A stretch of 41,658 nt of DNA from Streptosporangiaceae bacterium (GTDB lineage Bacteria > Actinomycetota > Actinomycetes > Streptosporangiales > Streptosporangiaceae), in the NCBI GenBank assembly GCA_030041275.1, contig JASHOE010000286.1, positions 1 to 41,658 on the forward strand, given 5' to 3'. Below, in pieces: positions 16,401 through 24,329 of the stretch. Each line of letters starts with the position of its first letter. Positions within the stretch are counted from its first letter, which is position 1. The translations under genes and the position numbers were made by a program. Below the pieces are notes generated by a model. The model saw only the letters and a list, made by a program, of their open reading frames with translations, was not told the origin of the DNA and made no database searches.

Positions 16401-17631
16401 TCTCGCAGCCGCCTGCGGGTTGCCCGAGCGCCTTGTCGTTCGCGGCCTCGCAGTACTGGAGGCGGAGGGCTTCGCGATCCGTGGCCGGTTCAGCGGCGCG
16501 GCGGCGGAGGAATTCTGCTCGCGGCGGCTGCTGTCTCGCATTCACGCCTACACGAGGCAGCGCCGCCGCCGGGAAGTCGAGCCGGTCAACCCGCAGGACT
16601 TCATGCGATTCCTGCTCCGCTGGCAGCATGTCGCGCCCGGCAGCAGGCGCGAGGGCAGGTTCGGCCTGCTGTCGGTTATCGAGCAATTGCAGGGGTTCGA
16701 GCTCGCTACCGGTGCCTGGGAGAGCTCCGTGCTGGCCGCGCGCGTCGAGGGCTATCGCCGGGAGTGGCTGGACGAGCTGTGCATGTCCGGGCAGGCGTGC
16801 TGGGGGCGACTGTCAGTGCGCGACCCGTCGTCGCCGGACACCGAGCCCGACGCCGAGCCGCGCCGGAGCGGGCTGACGCCGTCTCGCGCCACGCCGATCA
16901 CGCTGGTTCTGCGCGACGACCTGCCGTGGCTGCTCCGGGCGGCCAGGGGCGACGCCGCCCCGGCCGAGCCCGCTAGTGGCCGCACCAGGGACGTGCTGGA
17001 CGCGCTGCGCTCACACGGGGCGCTGTTCCGCACCGACCTGGCCACGCTGACGCGCCGTCTCCCGGCCGAGGTTGACGAGGCGCTGTGGGACGCGGTTGCC
17101 CGCGGGCTGGTGACCGCGGACGGGTTCCGTGCCGTCCGCGTTTTGCTGCGCCGCGGGGCCGCGGAGCGGTACGCGCCGACCCGCGGACTGCGCCAGGGGC
17201 TGCGCGCTAGCACCGGCGCCTCGGGTCGCTGGTCGCTGCTGCCGCCGCCGCTCGCCGACCCCGACCGGGACGAGCTCGCCGAGGCGGTCGCGCAGCAGCT
17301 CGCGGCGCGCTGGGGCGTGGTCTTCCGTGATCTGATCGCCAGGGAGAGCCTCGCGGTCCCGTGGCGAGACGTGCTGTGGGCGTTCCGGCGGATGGAGGCC
17401 AGGGAAACGATCCGCGGCGGGCGGTTCGTCACCGGCTTCAGCGGCGAGCAGTACGCGCATCCGGACGCCGTCGAGGTGCTCAAGGCGGTCCGGAAGCAGC
17501 AGCACAACGGCGAGGTCGCGCGGCTGTCTGCCACCGATCCGCTGAACCTCACGGGTGTCGTGCTACCAGGGCCGCGTGTTGCCGCCATCGGCGCGAACAC
17601 CGTCACTTACATCGACGGTGCCGCGGCCTAG
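13402..17631 (+). CDS. lhr: Lhr-family ATP-dependent helicase
   Basis: A 1409-aa superfamily 2 helicase, the usual size for bacterial Lhr (about 1500 aa). Lhr proteins are 3'-to-5' translocases on single-stranded DNA that unwind RNA:DNA hybrids and take part in DNA repair. Motifs: Walker A PTGSGKT (43-49), VSPLKALAVD (Ia), TTPESLYLL, DEIH at about 169-172, LSATQRP, TLIFVNTRR, ASLELGIDIG and QRVGRSNH (VI). The DEAD/H-associated domain and the long Lhr C-terminal winged-helix region follow. The ORF is open further upstream across the SGNH gene, so the longer reading is not credible. GTG 13402 begins at the conserved FHPAVRAWF line and fits the leaderless -10; ATG 13351 is the alternative. Confidence 0.96.
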   Translation: MLDLFHPAVRAWFEQRFPAGPTPPQVAGWAEVAAGRHTLIAAPTGSGKTLAAFLVCIDRIYRAYAEGAEPTAGPQVVYVSPLKALAVDIRQNLERPLAEIAEVAARLGMSAPDIRVSVRTGDTAAAERAAMLKRPPDFLITTPESLYLLVTADRSRSMLRAVTTVIVDEIHAVAGNKRGSHLALTLERLQHVTAENERPTPLQRIGLSATQRPIEAVARLLVGAGPDRSAADGSPRCSIVDVGHRRELDLGMELPSDELGAVATTDQMAEICDLIAGHVQQHRTTLIFVNTRRMAEQFAHQLGERLGEGLVAAHHGSLSKDRRQRVESRLRDGDLRALVATASLELGIDIGPVELVCQIGSPRSFATFLQRVGRSNHTRNGVPAGLVYPTTRDELVECAALLRGAQSGRLDRLLIPSCPLDILAQQVIAECAAEEWQTGELLGLVRSAAPFASVAADDFADVADLVSEGIRTGRGRRAAYLHRDQVSGQLRGRRGARIAALTSGGAIPELGDYRVLAEPDDAVVGTVNEDWAIESMAGDVFLLGTTSWRIRRVEPGIVRVVDAQGAPPSVPFWLGEAPGRTAELSEEVCELRMGVAEQLQAGGPAAATSWLAAECGISDPAAETIALYLSAALAQLGVLPTMDTIVLERFFDDAGGMQLVGHSPFGARLNRALGLALRKRFCVTFDFELQAAASDNAILLSLGPQHSFPLDRVPKFLASGTVEEVVRQAVLTSPMFAARWRWNLNTSLAVLRWRGGRKNPPAIQRMEADDLMAAVFPTLAACQENVAPGPLEIPDHLLVRQTLYDCLHDAMDIDGLRELVASIESGRVTVVVRDTTEPSVLAHEILNGRPFTYLDDAPLEERRSRAVPLRRGLPVEPHELGRLDPAAIERVAEQVRPDPRDQHELHDLLLNLIVLRPVDDWRAWFDELIAARRAVEVPGDDGVLWAAVERLPVVRMLLPEANPVPDYACPVPAAPPTEESAVADALRGHLECRGPTTAPALAAACGLPERLVVRGLAVLEAEGFAIRGRFSGAAAEEFCSRRLLSRIHAYTRQRRRREVEPVNPQDFMRFLLRWQHVAPGSRREGRFGLLSVIEQLQGFELATGAWESSVLAARVEGYRREWLDELCMSGQACWGRLSVRDPSSPDTEPDAEPRRSGLTPSRATPITLVLRDDLPWLLRAARGDAAPAEPASGRTRDVLDALRSHGALFRTDLATLTRRLPAEVDEALWDAVARGLVTADGFRAVRVLLRRGAAERYAPTRGLRQGLRASTGASGRWSLLPPPLADPDRDELAEAVAQQLAARWGVVFRDLIARESLAVPWRDVLWAFRRMEARETIRGGRFVTGFSGEQYAHPDAVEVLKAVRKQQHNGEVARLSATDPLNLTGVVLPGPRVAAIGANTVTYIDGAAA

Positions 17632-17793
17632 CGGGCATCCGACTCTCAGCTGCCACCCAAGGTTCCCTGAGCCTCTGCGGAGACAGGTCTTTGTAGGCTG
17701 CGAAACGAACTGACCTTAACAACGTCAATTCCTTTCGCCAGCAGGCCGCCGGGCATACGGCAAAAGGACGCGGGAGCTTGCGCGTTGGGGACC

Positions 17794-20583
17794 ATGCCGG
17801 ACGCCTATGGCGTTAGTTCTGTCACTGCCAGCAGCACGGCTGATGTATCCCTGCGCCCTGCCGCCGCCCGGCGTGCGCGACACCGGCTATCGGCACGGCT
17901 CACGCGCGGCGACGTGATCGCCGTCGTGATCCTGGCAGTCCTGCCTGCGTTGATCTTCGGAGTGCCGGCGCTGCTCGGGCACGCCGTGGTGCCCGGCGAT
18001 GATCTCACCCAGAACTACCCGCTGCGGGTGCTCGCCGGACGGCAGCTTGCCAGCGGCCAGTTGCCGCTCTTCGACCCGTACCTGTGGAGCGGCTCGCCGC
18101 TACTCGCGGACTGGAACGCCGGGGCCGCCTACCCGCTGACCCTGTTCTTCGCGGTACTGCCCGGCGTCGCTGCCTGGACGCTCAACCTCGTTGTCACCTG
18201 GGTGGTGGCGGGCGTCGGCATGTTCTGTTTCCTGCGCGCGCTGCGGCTGGCGATCGTGGCGAGCTTTCTCGGTGCTCTCTCATTCGCGTTTGCCGGCGCG
18301 ATGTCCGCGCAGGTCGGCCACCTCGGGCTGGTGGCGGGCATGTCCTGGGTGCCAGTTCAGCTGCTCGCCGAGCTGCGGCTCGCGCGGCCGCTGAGCCTGC
18401 CGTCGAGGCTCCGCTGGATCAGCGTCCTGGCTGCGGCCTTCGGGCTCACGATCCTTGCCGGTGAGCCACGTGCGATTGACGACGTCGCAGTCCTGGTCAT
18501 CCTCTTCGCGCTGTGGCAGGTCCTGCGAACCGGCCGCCGCAGCGGGCCGCTGGCGCTGTCTGTCGTGGCTGGGCTCGGGCTTGGCGGCTGCGCGGGCGCC
18601 ATCCAGCTGCTGCCAGGGCTCGCTGCGATCAGCACGTCCCAGCGGGCAGCCAGCTCGTTCGCGCTGTTCAGTTCTGGCTCACTGGCTCCGCACTGGCTGC
18701 TGCTCATGCTTGTCCCAGACCTGCTGGGCGGGTCTGGCTCGTTCGGGCAACCCGCCTTCTTTGCGCACTACCAGCTCGCTGAGGTGACGGGATACGTTGG
18801 CATCCTGCCGCTCGTCGCCGCGGTCGCGCTGCTCGGCCGGCTGCGGCTGCGCCGGCCACAGCCTGAGTGGCTCGTCTGGCACATTGTGGCGCTGGTGGGG
18901 ATCGTGTTCGCGCTCGGCGGCAAGACGCCGGCTGGGCACCTGCTCGCGGATCTGCCGCTGTTCGGGTCGCAGCGGCTGCAGAGCCGCAACATACTGGTCT
19001 CCGACACCGCGCTCGCCGTGCTGCTGGCCTACTGGGCCGACGACCCGCTCGGCGCGACAAGGCGGGCCATCCGGTCCCGTCGGGCCGCACGAGCGCGCCC
19101 CCGGTGGACCGACCCGAGCACCATACTTGGCCTCCTCCCGCCGATCGCTGTGCTGGCCGTGGTGGCCCTCGGGATCTGGTGGACCGGCGGGCTGCTGGGC
19201 TGGCTCGCGGTCAGCAGCGCCGCGCGTGCGGGCCGTAGCCTCGCTCCGTCGGTGCTGCCGTATGCGGTGCTGGCAGCCGCGGCTATCGGCCTGGTTCTGG
19301 TGATCCGCCACATCCCGCCACGGCTGCGCAACCGGCTCATCGCCGGGTTCGTGGTCACCGACGTGATCGTGTTCTCGCTGCTCGCCGTCGTCGCGGTGCT
19401 GCCTAGCACGGCGCACGCAACGACAACGGCGGCCGCATCAGCCCGGACAAGGACATCGGAACGTAGCGGCTCCAGCTCAGCACGGCCGCTCGGGCAACTC
19501 GGATATGGCGGCCGATTCGCGATCTACGACCCCGCCCTGCGCGGCGGTGCGGAACTGGCGCTGGTCGCGCAGCCGGATCTGAACGTGATCAGCTCAGCAC
19601 CATCGGTGCAGGGTTACTCGTCCCTCGTCGACGGGAACTACGCCTCGGCAACAGGCTCACACCGTGCCTCGGGCGACGGCCAGGATGTGCTCTCTACCCG
19701 CGCGATCGCTGACGGGGTGCTTGGTGAGCTCAATACCTCGGTCCTGCTGACCCTTCCGTCCTACCTCATCAACCCGGTGGCTCACCAGGATCCCTCGGCC
19801 GTGCTGGCGGGCACGCGACGGGTCGCCGCACACCAGCGCGGTACGTGGTACCTCGGGACCACGCTCTCGGTTTCCGAGGTCAGCATGTCCGACCCGGACG
19901 CAGTCGAGGATGCCGCGAGCGGGTTGCAGATCGGCTTGACGGCTCAAGACGGTCAGACGCGCTGGCTTCAGACCACGGCCGCGACACCCGACTCGCTGTC
20001 GGTCCGGCTGACGTCGCCCGTGACTGCTGTCGCGGTTGCGGGGCAGACGCGCGGACGGGCTGTCACGCTCGGCCCGCCGACGCTGACGGAGGCCAGCGGC
20101 CGCAAGGTCATCGCCGACGGCGTTCTGCAGACGGCGCTGACGCCGCCGCGCTGGGGATTCGCTAACTTCGACGGCTCATTTGCGGTGTTCGTTGATCACG
20201 ACGCTGCGGGCGCGGTCACGGTCACGGACCTGAGCGGGCGGCGGGCGACCGGCGCCTCGGTCCGGGTACTCAGTGGCGCGGCCGATGAGCCATCGGCCCT
20301 CGCAGTGCGGTCCCCGCACGGCGTCCGGATCACCCGCGCGGTCGCCGACATTCCCGGCTGGACGGCCACGTGGCGCCCCGCTACCGGGCCAGCCGAGCAG
20401 CTGGCGGTGCGCCGGGCCGGTGTGGTGCAGGCAGTGGATGTGCCGGCCGGCCAGGGCGTGCTGACCTGGACGTACCTTCCGCCACGACTCGTCGCTGGTC
20501 TCGCCCTGTCGCTCATGTCCGTGGTGGTGATCGCGGCAATGGGAACGAGCCGCCGATGGCTCTGGTTCGCTAGGACTTCGTAG
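17794..20583 (+). CDS. YfhO-like multi-pass membrane protein
   Basis: A 929-aa integral membrane protein. The first 550 residues hold about 12 hydrophobic helices, starting with VIAVVILAVLPALIFGVPALL, then the lumenal/extracytoplasmic motif GDDLTQNYPLRVLAGRQLASGQLPLF typical of GT-C-like YfhO proteins. YfhO proteins act in glycosylation of lipoteichoic acid in Firmicutes; the actinobacterial substrate is unknown. A large extracytoplasmic beta-rich region (about 570-890) and one last helix near the C-terminus follow. ATG 17794 is preferred over an in-frame TTG 9 nt earlier. The gene overlaps the end of the convergent MFS-UspA gene by 14 bp. Confidence 0.82.
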   Translation: MPDAYGVSSVTASSTADVSLRPAAARRARHRLSARLTRGDVIAVVILAVLPALIFGVPALLGHAVVPGDDLTQNYPLRVLAGRQLASGQLPLFDPYLWSGSPLLADWNAGAAYPLTLFFAVLPGVAAWTLNLVVTWVVAGVGMFCFLRALRLAIVASFLGALSFAFAGAMSAQVGHLGLVAGMSWVPVQLLAELRLARPLSLPSRLRWISVLAAAFGLTILAGEPRAIDDVAVLVILFALWQVLRTGRRSGPLALSVVAGLGLGGCAGAIQLLPGLAAISTSQRAASSFALFSSGSLAPHWLLLMLVPDLLGGSGSFGQPAFFAHYQLAEVTGYVGILPLVAAVALLGRLRLRRPQPEWLVWHIVALVGIVFALGGKTPAGHLLADLPLFGSQRLQSRNILVSDTALAVLLAYWADDPLGATRRAIRSRRAARARPRWTDPSTILGLLPPIAVLAVVALGIWWTGGLLGWLAVSSAARAGRSLAPSVLPYAVLAAAAIGLVLVIRHIPPRLRNRLIAGFVVTDVIVFSLLAVVAVLPSTAHATTTAAASARTRTSERSGSSSARPLGQLGYGGRFAIYDPALRGGAELALVAQPDLNVISSAPSVQGYSSLVDGNYASATGSHRASGDGQDVLSTRAIADGVLGELNTSVLLTLPSYLINPVAHQDPSAVLAGTRRVAAHQRGTWYLGTTLSVSEVSMSDPDAVEDAASGLQIGLTAQDGQTRWLQTTAATPDSLSVRLTSPVTAVAVAGQTRGRAVTLGPPTLTEASGRKVIADGVLQTALTPPRWGFANFDGSFAVFVDHDAAGAVTVTDLSGRRATGASVRVLSGAADEPSALAVRSPHGVRITRAVADIPGWTATWRPATGPAEQLAVRRAGVVQAVDVPAGQGVLTWTYLPPRLVAGLALSLMSVVVIAAMGTSRRWLWFARTS

Positions 20584-22690
20584 CGTCGGGCGCCGATGTT
20601 CGCACGCGAAAGCCGTCGGGCCCCGCCGGAGCGTGCACGATCAGGACCGGCCGGTCCGACCGCGAGGCGATGTTGGCAACGACGCTGTCGGCGAGCCGGG
20701 CACCGAGCTTGCCATGGCCGTGCGAGCCGATGACGATGAGGCTCGCTCCGTGCTCGTCGGCCTTGTCCACCACCGTCTTCCAGGCGGGCGTCCCCTCGAC
20801 CGCAATCGGCATCGCCCGGAACCCGGCTGACTCGGCCAGCGCGGCGCCGTGCTCGGCAGTCTGCTCGGCCGCATGCCGGACGTCGTCAGCGCAGGCAGCG
20901 TCGAACTGCACGCCGGGCTCGGGAACGAATCCCACGCCGAAGGTGCGCCAGACCGTGAGGACCACGGCGTCGCGCCGGGCGGGCAGCTGGTGCCCGGCCT
21001 CGGTGATCGCGTTCCCCGCGAGGTCCGAGCCGTCGTAGGCGATCAGGACCGGTCCGGCCCCGTTGGGGTGCTCGCCAACAGGGCGCCGGCGTGGACGCGC
21101 GCCCAGCGATGCTGCCAATCGGCCCCCGCTCTCACCCGCGGTAACAACGGCCGCGGACGCCGCGGCAAGCGCCGGCCGGGTCTTCCCGCGGAGTGCGGCA
21201 AGCAGCGGCGGAGAATCCCAGGCCGGCTCCTGCCCGCCCATCCACCGCCCCAGCGCCGGCGCGGGCGGGGCCACCCGGCCGAGCACGTAGAGCGAAATGC
21301 CGGCGATGGCGCCGCCTGCCGCCAGGCCGAAGCAGATCCACAGCGCGGTGTTCATCGCCGCGGTCGGCAGACCCGTCAGCGTGGTCGCGAAGTGCAGCAG
21401 GATGGGCACGATCAGGAACGCTGCCACCGCGCGGAGCAGTTCCAGGATGGCGAACACGCGCTGGATCGCGGCTGAGCGAAGCGAGAAGCCGGCCAGGAAC
21501 AGGGCGGGCGTCACGGAGGCACCGATACCGACACCGGTGAGCCCGGCGCCGATCAGGGCGAGCGTCTGAGTCGGCGGGATGGAGCTGCGGAGTACGAGGA
21601 CGCCAGCCACCAGGAACACCATCCCGGTCAGCGCAAAGTAATGAATCAGGCGCTTACTGAATACCGCGCCGAAAGCGACGCCGGTAACGACGGCAGCGAC
21701 AAGCTCGGGCACGAACAGCAGGCCGAGGTGCAGGGGTGAGTAGTGGGGGGCGAGGATCGTCGCGGTGAGCGCGATCGCTGAGGTCGCCGCCGCTGCCGCG
21801 CAGATGGCGACGATGACCCCGCTCACCGGGATCGTGCTCGCGAGGGCGCGGACCGTCAGCAGCGGTCGGCGGGCGGTGTACTCGTAGATCCACAGGGTTG
21901 CGATTAGCACCAGCCCCACGATCAGCGGGATCACCGCGATCGGGTCGAGGAAGCGGTGACTGAACAGCTCCGAGGCGCCCCAGAACGCTGCCACCGAGCC
22001 AGTCGCCGCCAGGCCGATCGCGAGCCCATCGCGAGGGGCACTGCGGTCGGCCGCCGGGGCGTCCTGGAAAGTCAGCAGTGACAGGAGCAGCCCGGCCGCG
22101 GCAATGCCGGCGACGATCCAGAACAGCGGGCGCCATCCGTGGAACGATGCCTGAGCGCCGCCGACCAGCGGCCCGGCGGCGACGGCCCCGAAGATGCAGA
22201 TGTTCAAGATCACCGCGGTCCAGCGCAGCTTGGCCTGCGGGAAGCCCAGGAACAGCGGCGGTGCCGAGGCGATCAGGAGCATGCTCGTGAACAGGCCCTG
22301 GAGGATGTGCCCGGCGATGAACATGCCGGGTCCCGTCGCGGCGGCCGCCAGCACCGAGCCGATCACGAGCGCGCCGGCGTATACGAGCAGCAGCCGGCGT
22401 TGTGGCAGCAGCTGGGCAAGCTGCACCGCCAGCACCGTGCCGACGGCGTAACCGGCGTTGGCCAGGCCTCCGGTCAGGGCGATCGTCTGAGGGCTCATGT
22501 GCAGCTGGCTAGCGATGATCGGCGTCAGCGGCTGCAGTGCGGCGGACAGGCCCAGATAGGGGACCAGGAACAGGATGACCATCGCAGCCGAGGGCGCATA
22601 GCGTCCGGCGAGCGGGCCCTGCCGCCACATCTGCCGCCGACCTGGGACAGCGGGCGGCGGCGGGCCTTGCACGACTCGTGCTTGTGCCAT
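20570..22690 (-). CDS. MFS transporter fused to a C-terminal universal-stress (UspA) domain
   Basis: A 706-aa two-domain protein. Residues about 35-475 form an MFS transporter with about 14 hydrophobic helices and the DHA2-like pattern (LTGGLANAGYAVGTVLA, GHILQGL). After a basic Ala-rich linker (about 490-540), residues about 543-690 are a UspA domain: VLIAYDGSDLAGNAI at its start and LIVIGSHGHGKLG near its end. The nucleotide-loop serine is preceded by D rather than the usual G (LADSVV), so ATP binding may be altered. Such a fusion could let a cytoplasmic nucleotide or stress signal gate transport; that is inference. The true start is the ATG at 22690; an in-frame TTG lies just before it. 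Confidence 0.9.
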   Translation of the reverse strand: MAQARVVQGPPPPAVPGRRQMWRQGPLAGRYAPSAAMVILFLVPYLGLSAALQPLTPIIASQLHMSPQTIALTGGLANAGYAVGTVLAVQLAQLLPQRRLLLVYAGALVIGSVLAAAATGPGMFIAGHILQGLFTSMLLIASAPPLFLGFPQAKLRWTAVILNICIFGAVAAGPLVGGAQASFHGWRPLFWIVAGIAAAGLLLSLLTFQDAPAADRSAPRDGLAIGLAATGSVAAFWGASELFSHRFLDPIAVIPLIVGLVLIATLWIYEYTARRPLLTVRALASTIPVSGVIVAICAAAAATSAIALTATILAPHYSPLHLGLLFVPELVAAVVTGVAFGAVFSKRLIHYFALTGMVFLVAGVLVLRSSIPPTQTLALIGAGLTGVGIGASVTPALFLAGFSLRSAAIQRVFAILELLRAVAAFLIVPILLHFATTLTGLPTAAMNTALWICFGLAAGGAIAGISLYVLGRVAPPAPALGRWMGGQEPAWDSPPLLAALRGKTRPALAAASAAVVTAGESGGRLAASLGARPRRRPVGEHPNGAGPVLIAYDGSDLAGNAITEAGHQLPARRDAVVLTVWRTFGVGFVPEPGVQFDAACADDVRHAAEQTAEHGAALAESAGFRAMPIAVEGTPAWKTVVDKADEHGASLIVIGSHGHGKLGARLADSVVANIASRSDRPVLIVHAPAGPDGFRVRTSAPDATKS

Positions 22691-22915
22691 CAACGCATGC
22701 TTGCCGGCCCGCGGTAGGTCCGGGCTGGCGACCCAGCCGGCTGGGCGGAGTTGCCCGGTTGTCAGGGAATGCCCGGCATGTCACGCCCCCGTGCGCTGAA
22801 ATCACCACGAGATCGCCCGGAGCGCGCGAGGCAGCTCACCTGAGTCGGCGCGAGCCTGGTACGAGGGCCGGCCGACCTGACCGGATTCCTACGACTGCCG
22901 AGGGGGACAGGCGGG

Positions 22916-23074
22916 GTGACGGACAACGAACACGACCGGGCGAGTTCGCTAGCTGACCGGGCCCGCTCGGCACTGAGCAACGTCGGGCAGAGTGAGCGCG
23001 TCAAGCGGGCTGCCGCCGTGACGATGGCTGCGCTGGCGGCGCGGACGGGGCCGGAGGCCGGCCATGGCGACTGA
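22916..23074 (+). CDS. Small hypothetical protein
   Basis: A 52-aa ORF starting at GTG with GAGGGGG about 10 nt upstream. The sequence is polar with an amphipathic helical middle (SSLADRARSALSNVGQSERV). No family is recognised. It overlaps the start of the following frameshifted ORF by 11 bases, an arrangement typical of coupled genes, which gives some support to both. Confidence 0.4.
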   Translation: MTDNEHDRASSLADRARSALSNVGQSERVKRAAAVTMAALAARTGPEAGHGD

Positions 23075-23325
23075 CGTTTCGCTGGCGGCTCGCGGTGCCG
23101 ACGCAAGGCGCCGGGTGCCAGGCCCGCCGACATCGACCAGGTCATCGAGGACGCCGGCCGCGCCAGGCTGGCCGCTTGCTACCTCTACAGCACGCTGGTG
23201 ACCGGCCTGATCGACGACCGCGACCTGGTGCCTGCGCGCTCTACCGCCTCGGCCAGGAATTGCGCACGCTTCAGGCCCGGGCCGCCGCGGACGTCGCCGA
23301 CCTGCAGGCAGCGAGCCGGGCCTGA
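23064..23325 (+). pseudogene. Frameshifted small gene of unknown function
   Basis: Coding signal is visible but passes through three frames. It starts at ATG 23064 (MATDVSLAARGADARRRVP), continues in a second frame (PADIDQVIEDAGRARLAACY, then LVTGLIDDRDLVPA) and ends in a third (LYRLGQELRTLQARAAADVA) at the TGA of 23323-23325. Joined, this would be a helical protein of about 86 aa. The shifts lie near 23110-23125 and 23232-23240. It may be a decayed gene or two sequencing errors. Confidence 0.4.
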
Positions 23326-23384
23326 CCGCTCGCGGGCCGATCGCTGAGCATGGCCGCTACCACAGCCAGGTACGATCTGGCCCC

Positions 23385-24215
23385 ATGGCCGCCCCCGCCC
23401 CCGCCGATCCGGACGTCGTATTCCAGGCGGTCGGCGTGGACCTGGTCCGCGACGACCGGCTGCTGCTGGACCGGGTGAGCCTCACCGTCCGGGCTGGTGA
23501 GCAGTGGGCGTTGCTGGGGCCGAACGGGGCAGGCAAAAGTACTCTGCTGCAGGTCATGGCGACCCACGCGTACCCAACGCGCGGCCACGTCGATCTTCTC
23601 GGCCACCGTCTCGGCAGCGTGGATGTGTTCAGCCTCAGACCGTGGATCGGCCACGTGAGCCCCCATCACCGGGTAGACCCGCAGCGCACCGTGCGCGAAG
23701 TGGTACTCACCGGCGTCACCGGCACCATCCAGCTCATCCAGCGGCGTGCGACCAGTGCCGCCGAGCTGTGCCGCGCCGCCGAGCTGACCGAGCTGATGGG
23801 CCTGCGCGGCCGCAATGACGCACCGTGGCGGGTGCTCTCGCAGGGCGAGCGGGGCCGGACGCTCATCGCCAGGGCGCTGATGGCACAGCCGCGGCTGCTG
23901 CTGCTCGATGAGCCTGCAGGCGGACTCGACGTCGCCGGACGCGAGCAGCTGGTCGCCAGCATGGACGACCTGCGGCAGCGGCTGCCCGGCCTGGCCACTG
24001 TGCTGGTCACCCACCACCTGGAGGAACTGCCTGCCACCACCACCCACGCTCTGCTGCTGCGCGGCGGACAGACCGTCGCCGCCGGGACAGTCGGCGACGT
24101 GCTCACCACCGAGCTGGCCAGCGCCTGCTTCGGTCACCCGCTGGCAGTCAGCAAGAACGCCGGGCGCTGGGCGGCCGTCTCCGCGGCACGGCCGGTAGCG
24201 CGGCACGAAATCTGA
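23385..24215 (+). CDS. ABC-type ATPase subunit, without adjacent partners
   Basis: A 276-aa ABC nucleotide-binding protein. Walker A is GPNGAGKST (45-53), the signature LSQGERGRT starts at about 151, Walker B LLLLDEP is at about 172-178, and the H-loop is in VTHHLEEL. The sequence resembles YlmA/ModF-like solitary ATPases more than LivG/LivF. No permease of a matching type is next to it. The LivH-LivM fusion 114 bp downstream is a different transporter class, so a joint complex is doubtful. TACGAT lies 8 nt before the ATG and could be the -10 of a short-leader or leaderless mRNA. Confidence 0.9.
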   Translation: MAAPAPADPDVVFQAVGVDLVRDDRLLLDRVSLTVRAGEQWALLGPNGAGKSTLLQVMATHAYPTRGHVDLLGHRLGSVDVFSLRPWIGHVSPHHRVDPQRTVREVVLTGVTGTIQLIQRRATSAAELCRAAELTELMGLRGRNDAPWRVLSQGERGRTLIARALMAQPRLLLLDEPAGGLDVAGREQLVASMDDLRQRLPGLATVLVTHHLEELPATTTHALLLRGGQTVAAGTVGDVLTTELASACFGHPLAVSKNAGRWAAVSAARPVARHEI

Positions 24216-24329
24216 CCTGCCGCAACTGAGGTCGCAACCATCGCACGCCGGTGGCGGAAGTGTGCATACTGCGACACGAAGCAGATGTTAGTGCCGCATC
24301 ATTGCCGACTGCAGAAGGGTAACCCCTGT

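Noticed and set aside
14650..16686. 678-codon open frame on the minus strand
   Set aside because: It is antisense to the Lhr helicase gene, with Arg/Gln/His-rich composition typical of a shadow of GC-rich coding DNA and no recognisable domain.
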